The translations under genes were made by a program, and so were the position numbers. A DNA stretch of 64,000 nt from Bidens hawaiensis (Eukaryota; Streptophyta; Magnoliopsida; Asterales; Asteraceae), in NCBI GenBank assembly GCA_021521415.1, contig JAIQDT010001748.1, positions 457,692 to 521,691 of the forward strand, given 5' to 3'. The notes beneath the pieces were generated by a model. The model did not search any database. It saw only the letters and a list, made by a program, of their open reading frames with translations, and was not told the DNA's origin. Below are positions 10,670 to 24,138 of this stretch, piece after piece. Every line of letters begins with the position of its first letter. Position 1 is the stretch's first letter.

Positions 10670-12090
10670 AGATACAATAATTCATGTTGGATAATGGATA
10701 GTGGAGCCTCTCGACACATGACTGGAACTCTTCATCTATTAAAGAATGTTCAATCTATTCGAGGAGGGAATGTGGGATTTGCAGGAAATCAAGTTGGATA
10801 AATTGTTGGAGAAGGGACATGATCGAATGGGAAACTAATGTTTGAAAACGTGAATTATGTCACCGAGCTTGAGAACAACTTACTAAGCATATCTCAAATT
10901 TGTGACAAAGGCTTTTCAACGCATTTTACAAATCAAGATTGTTTGATTCTTAAGCCTGGGTACAAGATTCCAGAAGAGTGGATATTGATATAAGCACCAA
11001 GAGAAAATGATCTTTACGTGCTTAACATGAATGTTGCTTCATCGACACAAGACACGTTTCAGTGTTTTGTCACCAAAGCATTTGAAAATGGGCTTGTTTT
11101 ATGGCATATTCATATGGGTCACATAAATATTCAAAAAATGAACTATCTTGTTCATAATCAATTGGTTGAAGGAGTGAATCTTAAAGGTTTTCATTTGAGT
11201 TCGCAGTGTTTGAGTTGCAAGAAGGAAAGCAAAAGAAAAGGTTGTACCTGACAAAAGTTGTCAATACAATCAACTACCATTTGAGAGGGTTCATATGGAC
11301 TTATTTGGTCCTTTGAATGTTAAAAGTATTACTAGAGAATTGTATTGCTTGGTGGTCACTTACTCGCGTTTTTTATGGGTAATGTTTGTTGAATCGAAGG
11401 ATGAAGCGTTTGACAACTTGATGATACTGTTCAAAAAGCTTGAAATGCTATACAACTTTCCAATTCGAAGGATGATTCGAAGCGACAATGGTACCGAGTT
11501 CAGAAACTACCGTATGCTTCAATACTTTAATAATCGGGGATTCTTCATGAGTTTAGTGCTCCTTGTACACCACAACAAAATGGTGTTGCTGAACGAAAGA
11601 ACCGTACTCTGATTGAAACAGCTACGGTGATGGCGGATTCGAAATTACCTCTGAGTTTCTGGTCTGAAGCTATTTCCTCAGCGTGTTACACTCTTAACCA
11701 TGTCCTGACAGTAAAGAAGTATGGCAAAACCTGTTTTCAGCTACTTGTTAGATGCAAGCCTAATTTGAAGTGGCTTGAAATGTTCAGATCTCGTTGCACT
11801 ATCTTGGATCCTAATGGTAAATTTGGTGCAAAGTTTGTGGATGGTTTCTTCGTGGGTTATTCTAGTCCTTTGAGAAGAGTATTTATACCTAGCATCAACC
11901 GTATTGTGCAAGTACAACATGTGGATTGTCAAAGGTATGCAACTACTATTCAAAGAAATGGTGATGCATGGATGTTTCATTATGACAGCTTCTGGAACTG
12001 TTTCTCTTTTCCTGAAGAAGAATTACTGATGAAATGGCCACACTGTATTTCAACAATATTTTGGTGAAGTTACACAAGAAGTTCTAATCT
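10670..12090 (+). pseudogene. copia protease and integrase, broken
   Basis: The aspartic protease motif is visible as WIMDSGASRHMTG from 10688. In-frame stops follow, then the pre-integrase zinc region (WHIHMGH around 11103, and CLSCKK). The integrase core runs from about 11295. The RSDNGTEF motif with the second catalytic Asp and, in another frame, QQNGVAERKNRT with the Glu can be read. At the first catalytic site VVT is followed directly by YSRF, so the expected acidic residues are missing there. Frame changes near 11540 and 11612 and the missing Asp make this inactive. Normally the protein would mature Gag-Pol and integrate the cDNA. Confidence 0.78.
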
Positions 12091-12479
12091 TTAATGAAAA
12101 TCCGATATTTGATGGTGATGACCATGTTGATGATACTCCAACTACACCCATCTTTCGATGATGATGGTGAAGATCATACTGATGTGATTGAGTCATTGAT
12201 TCAACCAACACCTGATCCTGTAATTTCTGATCTTATGGTTCCTATTTCCGTGCTTTCTGGTGAGGTGACTACTGATGACAATATTACGAATCTTCTAAAT
12301 GATGTGGTAGTTCCTGGTGAAGTTATGCATCGAACTTTATCATATCACCCGGAAGAAAATATCATTGGATATCTTAACTCTGGTGTCCATACTCGAAGTC
12401 AACTTGATCAAAGCTTAAGTTGTTATTATTCTCAAGTTGCCCCTCTTCAAAACCGATTCTCATTTAAATGTTACATTTT

Positions 12480-13969
12480 ACAATTTGACCTGAAAACATA
12501 CAAGCAAGCATTAAATGAGGAGAGTTGGGTAAATGCAATGCAAGAGGAACTGTTGCGATTTGAAAAACTTGGAGTTTGGAAGCTTATGGATTTACCAGAG
12601 GGTAAACGATTCATTAACACCAAGTGGGTGTTCAAATGCAAGAGAGATGAAAAAGTTATAATTGTAAGAAACAAGGCTCGATTAGTGGTTCTAGGTTATA
12701 TAATCAAAGAGAAGAAATTGATTTTAATGAGGTCTACGCTCCCGTTGCTAGACTTGAAGCAATTCAAATTTTCTTAGCCTTTGCATCTTGGAAGGGATTC
12801 AAGGTCTACCCATTGGATGTTAAGTCTGCTTTACTGAACGGTAAATTAGGTGAAGAAGTCTTTGTTGGACAACCATCGGGTTTGTCATTCCTATTTAAAA
12901 AGACAAAGTGTACCTGCTCAACAAAGCTTTGTACGGTCTTCATCAAGCCCCTAGAGCTTGGTTTGATACGTTGTCCCAAAATCTGTTAGACAAAGGCTTT
13001 ATTCGTGGAATCGTTCATTGTACACTCTTCACAGAGGAAGTGGATGGACACTTGCTGATAGTCCAGGTCTATGTGGATGATATCATTTTTGGGTCAACGA
13101 ATGATGTTCTGTCAAAATTCGAAATGAGTGTTATGGGAGAGTTGAGGTTTTTCTTAGGGTTGCAAGTCGAACAAGAGTCTGATGGAATCTTTATTCACCA
13201 GATTAAATATGTGAATGATATTCATGAAAAATTCAACATGGCTGACTCATCGCAGAGTAGCACTCCTATTCCGTTAATCAAGGAATTGGTCCTGATCCCA
13301 CCGGGAGAAGGTCGATACAATGCTCTACCGTTCCATGATTGGTTCCCTCGTGTATCTTACTGCTTCTAGGCCAGACATCATGTATCCGACGTGTCTTTGT
13401 GCCCGATATGAATCCAGTCCAAGGGTCTCTCACCTAACGTTGGTGAAGCGGAAACATCAGTATCTTAAGGGGAATCCAGGGGTCGGTCTTTGGTATCCTC
13501 GAGACGATGTGTTTGAGCTGAGAGATTTTTCAGATTCGTATTATGGTAGCTGCAACCTGAACGCCAAATCTACCACCGCCAGCTGTCAATCTTTTGTAGC
13601 AGGTTGGTGACATGGCAGTGTAAGAAATAGACGACCGTGTCACTATCCACTTGTGAAGCCGAATATGTTGCTGGTTCTAGCTGTTGTTCCCATGTTTTGT
13701 GGATTCAACAACAAATGCGCGACTACGGTTTTAATTTTCTTACTACTCCTATTTTTGTAGATAATACTGCTGCCATTTCCATAACTAAAAGCCCGGTAAG
13801 TCACTCAAAAACTAAGCATATTGGCATACGTTGTCACTTCATCCGTGACTGTTACGAGATGAAGTTGATTACCATAGATAAAATTCACACCGACAATCAA
13901 AAAGCTTATCTTTTTACTAAGCTTTCGATAAAAACAAATTTTTATATTTGTTGGGGCTTAATGGTATAA
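12480..13969 (+). pseudogene. copia reverse transcriptase and RNase H, broken
   Basis: Reverse transcriptase starts with the typical WVNAMQEEL and NTKWVFKCKRD stretches (12525-12650). It changes frame near 12715 and 12880, and then shows [16 protein letters not shown] and the catalytic YVDDIIFGS (about 13070-13097). RNase H follows in shifting frames from 13320 (GSLVYLTASRPDIMY), with STCEAEYVAGSSCC and the C-terminal HFIRDC stretch ending near 13969. The YVDD box is intact, but the protein is broken by at least three frameshifts. It would copy element RNA into DNA in the virus-like particle. Confidence 0.82.
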
Positions 13970-16881
13970 AGTCTTTGGGCGGTGGGAAAGTGAGTGATAC
14001 CGAGGTTATGAATTCCGACCATTGAGTAATCGTTCATCGAGTCAAATTTTCTTGTAAACATCTTTTTTAAATGATTTTTGTTTTTAGGGGGGATAAATGA
14101 GTTTTAGGAAAAATAAAAAAATAATGTGATTTCAATTTGTATATATAAAAACCAAATACATTCAAATATAGCCTCTCGCGGAAAATTATGTCATTTACTC
14201 ACGTTTAAGGGACATATACTTGTAAATATTATGGAGAGCCATTTACCTGAGAATGGAAAGTAACTAGGACGTTTGGTGAAAATTTCAAAAACATTTGAAA
14301 AATTCTTAAAAGTCAAAAACATTGAAAAATTTGAAAAATACAAAAACAATAAAAAATTGCCCCTCAAAATAAGTTTTGAAGCATAAAAGGAAGATGATAG
14401 TACATTTATTGTCTTGTTTCAAATCCGGTAAATTGGAGTAAAAAAGTCTATTGCTTAATGTTCGGTGTATGGGTAGGCTTTTGAACAAACAAGTAAGGGA
14501 ATAAGTGATATAAACATAAATTTCCATGTTGAAAGATGGTAAGTCTTCTAGCAAAAGTCTTGATAATGAAGACAGAAATGTAATAGCCTGTCATACTCAA
14601 GCCTTATGTTTCAGTAGATCGCAAAAATAAAATGTTAATAAAGTGTTTTAAGCGTTTGGTACATGGTCTACACTTCAATGGTGTATGGTTTTATAGCCTT
14701 CAATCCTATAATGATGGGACACATTAGGTTTCTAGAGCCATGAGGTCTTTATGAGGTTTTCATCTGGGTATTCGAAAGAATGCTTTAAATCCAGCTCAAG
14801 CGAGCGAACCCTTGATAAGTTATTAAACTTGATCGCTATGTACTAATGTACAAAATTTCAATACTGACTTGATCAAAAATGTTAGCAATACATTGTTACT
14901 CCCTTGCGCGCGTCTGAATACCATTATGAAATGGACCCCAGAGGAATACAATGTATGTAAGCCAACAGATGAAATCGTGCATACTTATCCTTGGCAAAGG
15001 AAGCTTAGTGTGTTGCTTGATAACGGGGGTATGCCTTGTTGTGGAAAGTCATTGCTATGATTGCAGAAAATTAAAATTTTTAAAGTTTTGATCTGCTGGT
15101 TCTAAGGTTTAAGTCAAGTTGGGGTTATATGGTATAAATCTAAATAAGCCTGAATCAAGATTAGAAACTGTTCATGTTATGATATTTTGTGCTTAATTGA
15201 ACCTTAATCATATCACTGTTGTCTCTGAATCTTTTGTTACAAAAGTTTAAGTGGACAACAATATCCATAACCGGCTTAACATCAGACATAATAAAACTGA
15301 AAACTGTGATGGAAGAACGGATTGATCAATATGATTCCTTGCTCAACTCACAAAAATATGTGTTTCATTGTGTTTTTTATTCATTCTTAGTTTGATATAT
15401 TTTGTCTTGCTTACATCTTTTTCATAAACCAAAAAGATTTTACATTTTTAAAATTATTTTCAACTTTCGTGAAAGATGATTCGGGTCTGGATATTCAAGA
15501 ATCGGAATTGAGAGATTGTTTTCTGACAAAATTTTCAAAAAATGGATTTAAATGCTTTAATGAATTAATCGAGGTCATTAACTTGGACTTGATTAAATTC
15601 AAAATTATGTGAGGTTGTGTGTTTAAAAATTAAAACACAAAATTGGTTCAAAATTTTCAAAGGATTCATCAAGGTCATTTGTTTGGACTTGATTTGGATC
15701 GTATATGTAAAATCTATTTGATTTGAATGGTTTGTAAATCACAAAAAATCAGATTGAAGAACTTATACGGGCGTATAAGTCAATTTTTGTTTACGGGCGT
15801 ATAAGTGCGTATATAATAAGAAGTTATACGGGTGGGTCTCTTTATTTTTCAAACGCATAACATACTTGAGACTTACACATTGTTTCTTTATTCATATCTT
15901 TTGTCCGCATAGCTGTGTGTTATTGATCTTTAATTGTACTTGTGGTTGATTCGTACACTGCAAGTATCATTCAAGGTATCAAATCGTGTTCAATTGATAG
16001 ATCTGTAATGGGTTTTTCACGATGAACAGTACATTTGATCGTTTGGACTTAAATAAAATTAATATGATCGGTGTTCATAGGGGTTTGGTTAGTGTGTGAT
16101 TATAGATGTAATTTCGAACCTATTCGTCCAAATATTCATGTTTGTTATGGTCTGGATTGTCCAATTGTTGTTTCATATATGTTCATATGCTTATCGGTTG
16201 ATGATCTTATACGTTGAAGGATATTATACGTTGAAGGATCTTATACGTTGCTTATTAAAATATTACATTCACAGAAAGTTCTAGATAGTCACTTTTTGCA
16301 CAGATTTCGATGCTGACCGACAATCTGGTTGTTCAGTATTAAAATGAGTGTCTTTGTATCTTTTTGTACTTAATAAACACCTGCATTCTTTTGTGTTCAT
16401 ATCTGTAAGTTCGGTTGTTATTTCAAGGTGTTAGCTTTCAAGGTATAATTTTTTGCGAGTTCGTCTGTTAGTTAAACAGTTTGTTTCAAATCATATTTGT
16501 CAATTGTAGTTGTATTAACTGTGTTGAGTTTTCAGATTAAGATAACTGAGTAAGATGAAGATGAACTAGAAGATGATGAAGTGACGATATGGTCTTGGAT
16601 TTACAAGGAAAGGATGAAAGGAATAGTACATGATTTCTGTTCAATTCTAATATCCGCAAGTGGGTGGATTATTTCCCATAATATCATCTGTCCGAATCTT
16701 GGATAGATGATTTGAATCTACGATGGTGTTTTCGTAAAAAATTTATTCACCATCACTACTATAGATTCAATCGAGGTCAACAGACTGGATCTTTGGGTGC
16801 ATGGGGTGCTGCCAAAACATCCATGGGTAATTTGATAGATCCAAATTTTCAAGTAAATACGAACGAGGTCTAGCATTATCC
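13970..16881 (+). other. 3' noncoding spacer of the copia element
   Basis: About 2.9 kb without a recognisable protein. It is AT-rich. It contains a perfect palindrome CTTATACG-GG-CGTATAAG (15762-15779), further CGTATAAG words near 15797-15830, and three direct copies of TTATACGTTGAAGGAT-like units with about 18-base spacing (16205-16250). These words are shared with the LTRs and with 7230-7500. Confidence 0.7.
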
Positions 16882-16890
16882 AAGGGGGAG
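16882..16890 (+). other. Polypurine tract
   Basis: AAGGGGGAG lies immediately before the 3' LTR and is the expected plus-strand primer. Confidence 0.8.
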
Positions 16891-16892
16891 TT

Positions 16893-17281
16893 CGTTAGAG
16901 AATTTTTGTCTAATGCTTGTTCTAGTGGGCTTATAATTTAAATTGTATGTTTGTTAAGGGCTAAAATGTAAAGTGAAACGTATAAGTGATGTAGCGTATA
17001 AGCTTATACGCACGTATAAGCTTTTACGGTCACAACAACTTATGCGTTGTCACTGTAGATTATATATAGGGCTTTCATGTTTAGATTTCATAACGGTTGA
17101 CAGATTATTCGGTTGTGTACTTTCATTGTGATATCAATATACTGAATGAGTGATTGTGTTGTGATTACTTTTTGATATATTTCCGCTATATCGTATCGTA
17201 TAGTAAATATAATTGAATCGGTCCTAATCGTTACGAGTTAACGTACATGATGTTTAACATGAACAGGATCATGTTTCTGCA
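16893..17281 (+). mobile_element. 3' LTR of the copia element
   Basis: It aligns with 6579-6972. The first base pair has changed from TG to CG, and the LTR ends TTTCTGCA. Differences from the 5' LTR are scattered, which agrees with an old insertion. Confidence 0.83.
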
Positions 17282-17766
17282 ACTATGTTTACTCGATAGA
17301 GCTAAACAACAAGTAAATAGTCAAGGTTACTCGAAAATATTCATTTGATCAATTTTAATTAAAAGTCATAAAGTAAGCTTAAAATAAACAAGTTGCAACT
17401 AAAATACCCAAGTTTACTCGAAACACTTATTCAAAGAATATTTAGACACGTTTATATCACACATTCATCAAGTATGCTCGAATGATATGATCTTCTAATA
17501 AAACAACCAAGTTTAATTGAATGTACATAAACATCAAAGTCTACTCGAAAATGCATTATCAGTCATAACATAGAAGTATCAAGTATGCTCCAATGAGTTA
17601 AACTTCAAATAAAAACACCTAAGTTTACTCTAAAGTTTAAAAATATAAAAGTTTACTCGAATCGGCCCACATGAAAAGGTCTCTAGACATCCTTGAAGTC
17701 ATCCACTCGGCGTATATTCGGCTCCTAACTCAAGTTACACAAAATCGAACCGTAAATCTACTTTTG
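17282..17766. other. Continuation of the old flank, ending in the TTTTG target site
   Basis: AT-rich, with many AAGTTTACTCGAA-like words as at 6276-6578. No gene. TTTTG at 17762-17766 is repeated at 52554-52558 on the far side of the composite element. Confidence 0.6.
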
Positions 17767-18320
17767 TGATAGAACCGAGCCCTGGTGCGGAAGCATGAAT
17801 AATCGGTGATAAACGAGCTTGGATATTGGATCGAATCATAACATGTATTCACTCTTGAACGATAATAATGGATGAATGTGGAGAGTTCGATTTGATTAAC
17901 AATCAATAATTAGGATGAACAATTGTAATCAAAACACAAAAGATAACTGTAGAAGTATGATTTCATTAACGGAATGATTTTAAACAAGAACACTCATACA
18001 TACATTCATACATACATAATCATAAAGGAACGGCCAATCGGGGAGTGCTCTTCCCTGGGGGCCAACTCTCAACATAATGAAAAATCTCACAATGCATACA
18101 TGACCTAAATAAATGACCTAAATCATCTATTTATACTAGTCTTGTGCATTGGTCTTCACTCCATCACCACTTGGATATGACCAAAGGAATAAAATATAAT
18201 ATAATATTTCACCCGACAAATGCTTCAATTACTCGTTATAATATCTTGTTGTCTTTCTTTAATTTCTTATTATAAACGAGTAACGATTCGATGCTTCAGT
18301 CTAAAATAAAATACCCAACA
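17767..18320 (-). mobile_element. Outer 3' LTR of the composite element
   Basis: On the plus strand it starts TGATAGAACCGAG and ends ACCCAACA. TCTCTCCCTTAGA follows, the polypurine tract read on the other strand. There is no primer site on its left, only the TTTTG duplication, so this is the outer 3' end. Confidence 0.85.
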
Positions 18321-18769
18321 ATCTCTCCCTTAGACCGATGCCATCGAATTTGTAACACCCCGCAACCGCAGCGGAAACGTAAACGGGATGCAACAGACAC
18401 CTCTGATATCAACCACATTGTTTATAAAGAAAACTGAATACATTAATATACTTCAAATTACATTATCTTGTATTTCATTACCGTCTAGGTGATACACGCA
18501 TCATACAATACGATACACAATTCTATTTGTTATAATGTATCCTAACATCCTGCACGCAAATCTTACACACATCAAGCACTTAGCACGTAAGCAATCACTC
18601 CATCTTAATTGTACCTGAAAAGCATGTGAGAAAACGGGTCAACTACGAATAGTTGGTGAGTTTCACAATTCAAGTAAACCATGATAAATCATTATCATAA
18701 AATAATATTATTATCGATGTAATTATGCTGAGCCCACAAGTGAAACCTCTGACTATCACTCACAACCCC

Positions 18770-18819
18770 CCGTGGCATATCCCCCGCCCACGGACCCGTG
18801 GCATATCCCCCGCCCACGG
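18770..18819 (-). repeat. Two tandem 24-base hairpins in the solo LTR
   Basis: CCGTGG pairs with CCACGG at 18770-18793 and again at 18796-18819, with identical loops and a 26-base period. Confidence 0.75.
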
Positions 18820-19298
18820 AACTGCCCCAAACCGCTATGCCTAACATTACATAGCAAAATAAATATAACACCCAATATAGACATGTGCAACTGGCTGGGA
18901 AACATCAGCAAATCCATGCCGGACCAGTTGGGTTTGTCAGACCAATAGTACTATCCACACTCTACCGGCTTTCAGTTAATCACTCGTGTTCCGGGGCCTT
19001 AGAATGTTAGCAACTCTGACAATTACCATCTTAGTACATTTCCGTACGATTCCCGTACAATAAAATATATATAAATCCACGCAAATCCATGCGTTCAGTA
19101 TGTACTTAAACATTTCAGTAAAAACATGCTTCCGCCCCGAGAAAATATTCGAAAACAGTTCAGAAAAAGGGGCTCGTGAAACTCACCTTAGCACATGCAA
19201 GCAGGTAACAACAATCATTATCAGTTAACACGTCCAATCTGTAATATGATCCCTACGATCGTTACTATACACTCATTACTAATATAACTTTAACCGTG

Positions 19299-19368
19299 TT
19301 AACCGGTACATCTGGGGACACTGTTAACCCAGCACTGTACCCGTTCTGGGGGCAAGGTTAACCCAGAA
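19299..19368 (-). repeat. Three hairpins with GTTAA-containing loops in the solo LTR
   Basis: ACCG/CGGT, CTGGG/CCCAG (19312-19332) and TTCTGGG/CCCAGAA (19344-19368) enclose loops that contain GTTAA. The arms differ from copy to copy. Confidence 0.55.
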
Positions 19369-21477
19369 ACACTTCTCCGGACTCAGATTGTGATATCGTT
19401 TAGAGTTCCATGGTCATAATTACTATTAGTTGTTTTTCTCGTTTTGCGTGCCTAGCACGGTTATTCGTTTTTACGTTTAAAAAATGAGTTTGGTCACACA
19501 CGACCCGAAAATAGTCGTTGACTGATCATTTAATTAAAGTGGTGATATTAGAGCTCGGTTTAGACGCCCCGATTGGCTGCGGGACCCGTTTCCGTCTTTA
19601 GTGCACCGGAAACTGTTTTATCGGGTAAAATTACTCAAATCATCCGAATTATTTTCGGATGATTCATTTTTACTTGTTTAGCTCAATTATATGAAAATAG
19701 TTCATTTTTAGGGTTTTTATACACCAGTCAGCTCGCTTAAGCGAGCTTTACCGGTTCACTCGTTTTAAGCTTTAAAAGTTTGTTTTTGCACAAATAATTA
19801 TCCGTTTAATCTCGGATCTTGAAATTTTGCACAAAAGACTTTTTGACAGTGGGGAATTTTATAAAAATATTTCCAGAATTAATTTTTATATTTAAAATTT
19901 ATTTATCTATTTTTAAACACCATTTAAACACTAAATATGTCGTAAATACCAAACGATCTTAGAAAAATCCCAAATTTCTCCTGGATGTCCCCTGCCATCC
20001 ACATAGTCCCCTGTAATATTTCCAGAACCAAAATCTTCTTTTACATGCCATTTTCACTAAAACCGAGCTAGAAAACCCTAGAACTCGTTTAACCAAAAAG
20101 CCTACTTAGACTTCTCCAACTGACCTAAAATTTTGTGTGTGACTTATACATGATATAAAAAGCTTATCTGCAATTTTCCAGAATTTTTCATGATATTTAA
20201 CTATTTTTCACCATTTTTGGCCAAAACCGAGCATTAAATTCCCCAAATATTCATCCTTTGTCCAAAAATTACCAAACATTCACAGAACTCTTATTTTCAT
20301 GTGTAGAACATCCCTGTAAAATTTCATGACCTAACTCTAAACCATCAACAATCTGTCCCAAAACACATACACCGAACATAAACCGAATATACCTTTCGTT
20401 TTCCGCCACTACAAGCTACAAACTCGTCTTTCCGCCTTATCTACCACTAAACATAGAGCTTACAAACAACATACCACAATACCAAGCAAGTTACACTCAT
20501 GATCAAGCCTCTTACACTATAGTTTCGGTTATGATTCAAAAACAAAGATTTAAACCGTAAAAATTCGTTTTTGATTCGTTTAACTCCTTTCTTGGACCAA
20601 GATCCCTTGTATAACCCGTATACATCACTTGATCATGCAAGAATCGGTTTTCATCTTTGAAACCACATTTTCTTGCAAACAAACTCAAGAAACGAAGATG
20701 AACACGTGAATAACTCGATCATTACCTTGTTTTTCTTGCTAGAACTCTCGGTTTTTGGATGAAATTATTGAGAGAATGAATGGATTGTTGATTGTGTTGT
20801 TTTAAAAAAAAATAACAAAGATAATGGGGAAGAAGGGAGGTCCGATCGGTCTTCATGGAGGGGTGGGGTGGGACCCACCTCTTCATTCTTAGCCACACAT
20901 TCGAATTTCGGCAATCTGGATAATGTTTTGGATAATCTGGTTCATTTCATTTTTCGGTTAAATGTTTAATTCGGCTTAAAACGAGGCTAAAACGGTCGTT
21001 TTTCGGCTTAAAAATGAAATTTATATAAAACCGATTTAAAAACTTTAAAAACTTAAACCATGACATTTATTAACTTAAAACATCATATCATTAATTATCG
21101 CGCATCTTTTTCGGCTTGATCGATCATCTCTTGCTCGGTTTGGTATTAAATGTTTCGTTTAATGTACCGACGTATCATTAAATCGAAATTCTTTTTCTGT
21201 GCTTTAATTCACTTATCCCGAAGCTTTAATACTTCGTAAACATCACTAAATATCATATATCTCGTCTATAATTGAACCCTCGATTCGTTCGGGTTTCAAT
21301 AACTATCGATCGATTAATTGCATATTCAATACGATAAATTATATATTCACGTACGATCAATACAGTGAACCATGTATTCTCGTATAATTACTATGGTAAC
21401 TCATGTACCCGACATTAAGTATGACGTAACTATTGTCTACCGGTTAGGGTATACCGGTTTTCGTCGGAATCGTTACA

Positions 21478-23587
21478 GAATTACTTTCACGATCACCTCA
21501 TAACCCGATGCCTTTCATAGAAATTATCCCACTCATAATAAGCGTCTCCCATTTTTCATTACAAATCATCTTCTCTTTTATCACGTTTGGATATAGTTCT
21601 ATAAGCATAAGATCGAGGATTCAAACTTCAATGATCAACTACGAGTTAATCCGAAATCGCAAAAGGAAATAAACTCAAACTTTTCCTTAAAATGAGTCTT
21701 TCACTTGATTCGACCAAAATTTGAAATGAAATTCCATATAATTTTTCTCCCCCAATTTCGTTGCAATATCATAAATGAATGTGTCTTTAAATCAAATGTG
21801 GGTAAACTTCTTCAATTCAAATAATCTTGAGCATTCCTGTCAAGAATTGTTGATAGATATTCAAAATAAACGAATTAAAAGATACCTTTTGTGGTTAAAA
21901 GTTGACATTTTGACATAATCAACTCTTGAAATGATCAGGATAAATGAACCATCTTGTTCTTGTAAGCATCTTGTTGAAGTTGTGAAATTTTCGTGATTTT
22001 TGCCCAATTTTGGTTCAAAAATCATCAAAAATGACCAAAATACCCCTCGTTCACCCGACACAATCAACCGCTAAGTTGACCAAAAAAGTCACTTCCAAAC
22101 GGTCACTCATACTTGGGTAAAAAAATTTCATTTAGAACACAAGGTCAAAAAGTCAACGGATTAGCAAGTACACATCATTTTGTTCATCTTGGCCCGTTTG
22201 ACATTTGAAGGTCAACTAGACATGCTCTCGAGCAAAGGACATTCTCTCGAGCAAAGGACATGCTCGTGAATATGCCTTAACATTTTTCTATACAAACCTT
22301 CACAAGAAATGCCCGAGAATTTACACATGTGCTCCAGAGTAGACATGATATGCTCGAGGCCAATTTTATGTGCTCGAAGCCTTACAAATTTTATCCTTAT
22401 GCTTGGGGCTAGAAAACATTGTGCTCGAAACAAAACTTAAGTTTTGGTTTTAAACGAAGATGTGCTCGAGACAAATATTACATGCTCGTGGCTTCAAATA
22501 ATGACATGCTCGGGGCCAAAATTATGTGCTCGGATCATCAAAATACTCAAACCTTTTTGGACCAAATCGAACACCAAACACATGTAATATTCAATAGCAA
22601 TCTACCCATTTTACCCCTGCATAGATCACATTTACAGCTCGTGTTATCAGCATATCAGCAGCTACAACAAACTTGTTTCAATTACAAATATCTGCAGCAA
22701 ACTTGTTCGGTAACAACATATCAACATCCTTTTTCTACACCGAACATTTGTTTCAGCAGTGAATTAATTATTAACAACTTTGCTGCTGCAGCATCATGTA
22801 CTCGGGATCATTATCAGCAGCAGCCAACTGTATGTGACCAGCAACCAGTCATTTGCGCAGCAGATGCCCCATCTACAAAATTACCAATTTGCCCTCTTCT
22901 GCTAGACCAGTTGTACCAGCAGCTAAACGTTCTGTCTCTAGAAAATGGTGCAGCAACGACTTGTAATAATCACGAGTTATATATCAACAAATAACATCAT
23001 GCAACAACAACTGTAGCAGCTCATAAACAAGTTTTTCATCACCAAATTACTAGTTATAAATCAGCAGCAAACTTGGTTTGAAATAAAACCCGTATATATC
23101 TTCAGTTAAGTGCTCCAAAATAACAAACCATCTCCAACCACTAATTTTTATGACTCTTAACAAAAGATAAGATTCGGTAGCAAACATTAATAACCAACGG
23201 CTGTTCAAACTCAATGAGCTGACACATCTACTAACTGATTGACTCTATACACGGCATCTTATTTCAACCCAACCTATAATTCAAGCACACATCAATATCT
23301 GCACGGACTCACATCTGTTCGAACATGTATTCAGTAACGGCTCGTGTAGGGCTAAAACAAATCTCCAAATCAAGAAATTAATCATCCAAACTATCTCCAA
23401 ATATACCATAATCGTCATACAAATCAGAATCAGTCAACAATATTCCCTAAGTAACATCGATTTTGATTTTCCCCAAACTTTGAACATAAGAACCCTAACT
23501 TTCAGATCTGAAATTAAACACTTCATACATGAAATTAATCATTGATATCTCATCAAACGATTCGGTAACCCCATATGATACCAACTA
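21478..23587 (-). other. Internal region of composite unit A
   Basis: Noncoding on the element strand. It begins with the target duplication of the solo LTR and continues with sequence shared with unit B (24139-24945 and 50585-52018). At 22200-22560 the words TGCTCGAG, TGCTCGAA and CTCTCGAGCA recur. A CAG/CAA-rich tract at 22620-22960 gives a 191-residue antisense frame. It is not a convincing gene, because the copy in unit B is broken. The right end carries the primer site TTGGTATCATATG (minus strand). Confidence 0.65.
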
Positions 23588-24138
23588 ACAGAACCGAGCC
23601 CCGGTGCGAAAGCGTGACTAATCGGAGATAAACTAGCTCAGATCTTGGATCGAATCATAACATGTATTCACTCTTGAACGATAATAATGGACGGATGTGA
23701 AGAGTTCGATTTGATTAACAATCAATAATTATGATGAACAATTGTAATCAAAACACAAAAGATAAATGTAGAAGTATGATTTCATTAACCGAATGATTTT
23801 AATCAAGAACACTCATACATACATTCAAACATACATAATCATAAAGGAACGGCCACCCGGGGAGAGCTCTTCCCTGGGGGCAAACTCTCAACATAATGAA
23901 AATCTCACAATGCACACATGACCTAAATAAATGACCTAAATCATCTATTTATACTAGTCTTGTGCCTTGGTCTTCACTCCATCACCACTTGGATAAGACC
24001 AAAGGAATAAAATATAATATAATATTTCACCCGACAAATGCTTCAATTACTCATTATAATATCTTTTTGTCTTTCTTTAATTTCTTATTATAAATGAGTA
24101 ATGATTCGATGCTTCGGTCTAATATAAAATACCCAACA
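23588..24138 (-). mobile_element. Middle LTR of the composite element
   Basis: Homologous to 17767-18320 and 52019-52553. A primer site lies on its left and a polypurine tract (CTCCCCCTTAGA on the plus strand) on its right, so it is the 5' LTR of unit A and the 3' LTR of unit B. Confidence 0.85.

Larger units (their letters stand above)
6579..17281 (+). mobile_element. Complete but degenerate copia element (10.7 kb)
   Basis: Two LTRs of about 390 bases (6579-6972 and 16893-17281), a tRNA-Met primer site, gag, protease, integrase, reverse transcriptase and RNase H in copia order, a long 3' spacer and a polypurine tract are all present. Flanking bases ACCAT on the left and ACTAT on the right are probably a five-base target duplication with one change. 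Every gene has stops or frameshifts. Gene order and the two-zinc-knuckle gag resemble the Sirevirus at 31914-49976, but the LTRs are much shorter. Confidence 0.88.
18351..21477 (-). mobile_element. Solo LTR of a Tekay-type gypsy element (3.1 kb)
   Basis: It starts TGTAACACCCC and ends CGTTACA, and is flanked by GAATT on both sides (18346-18350 and 21478-21482). The uninterrupted site is seen in the sister unit near 24168. No internal region is present, so the element was reduced by recombination between its LTRs. The minus orientation is inferred from the GGGGTGTTACA end and from the donor-like GGTGAGTTTCA (minus strand, 19186) and acceptor-like CTTTTCAG (18615), in the same order as in the 2488-5024 LTR. 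It also holds several short hairpins. Confidence 0.86.

Noticed and set aside
22419..22994. A 191-codon gene
   Set aside because: Low-complexity CAG/CAA composition, antisense to its element, broken in the sister unit, no recognisable domain.
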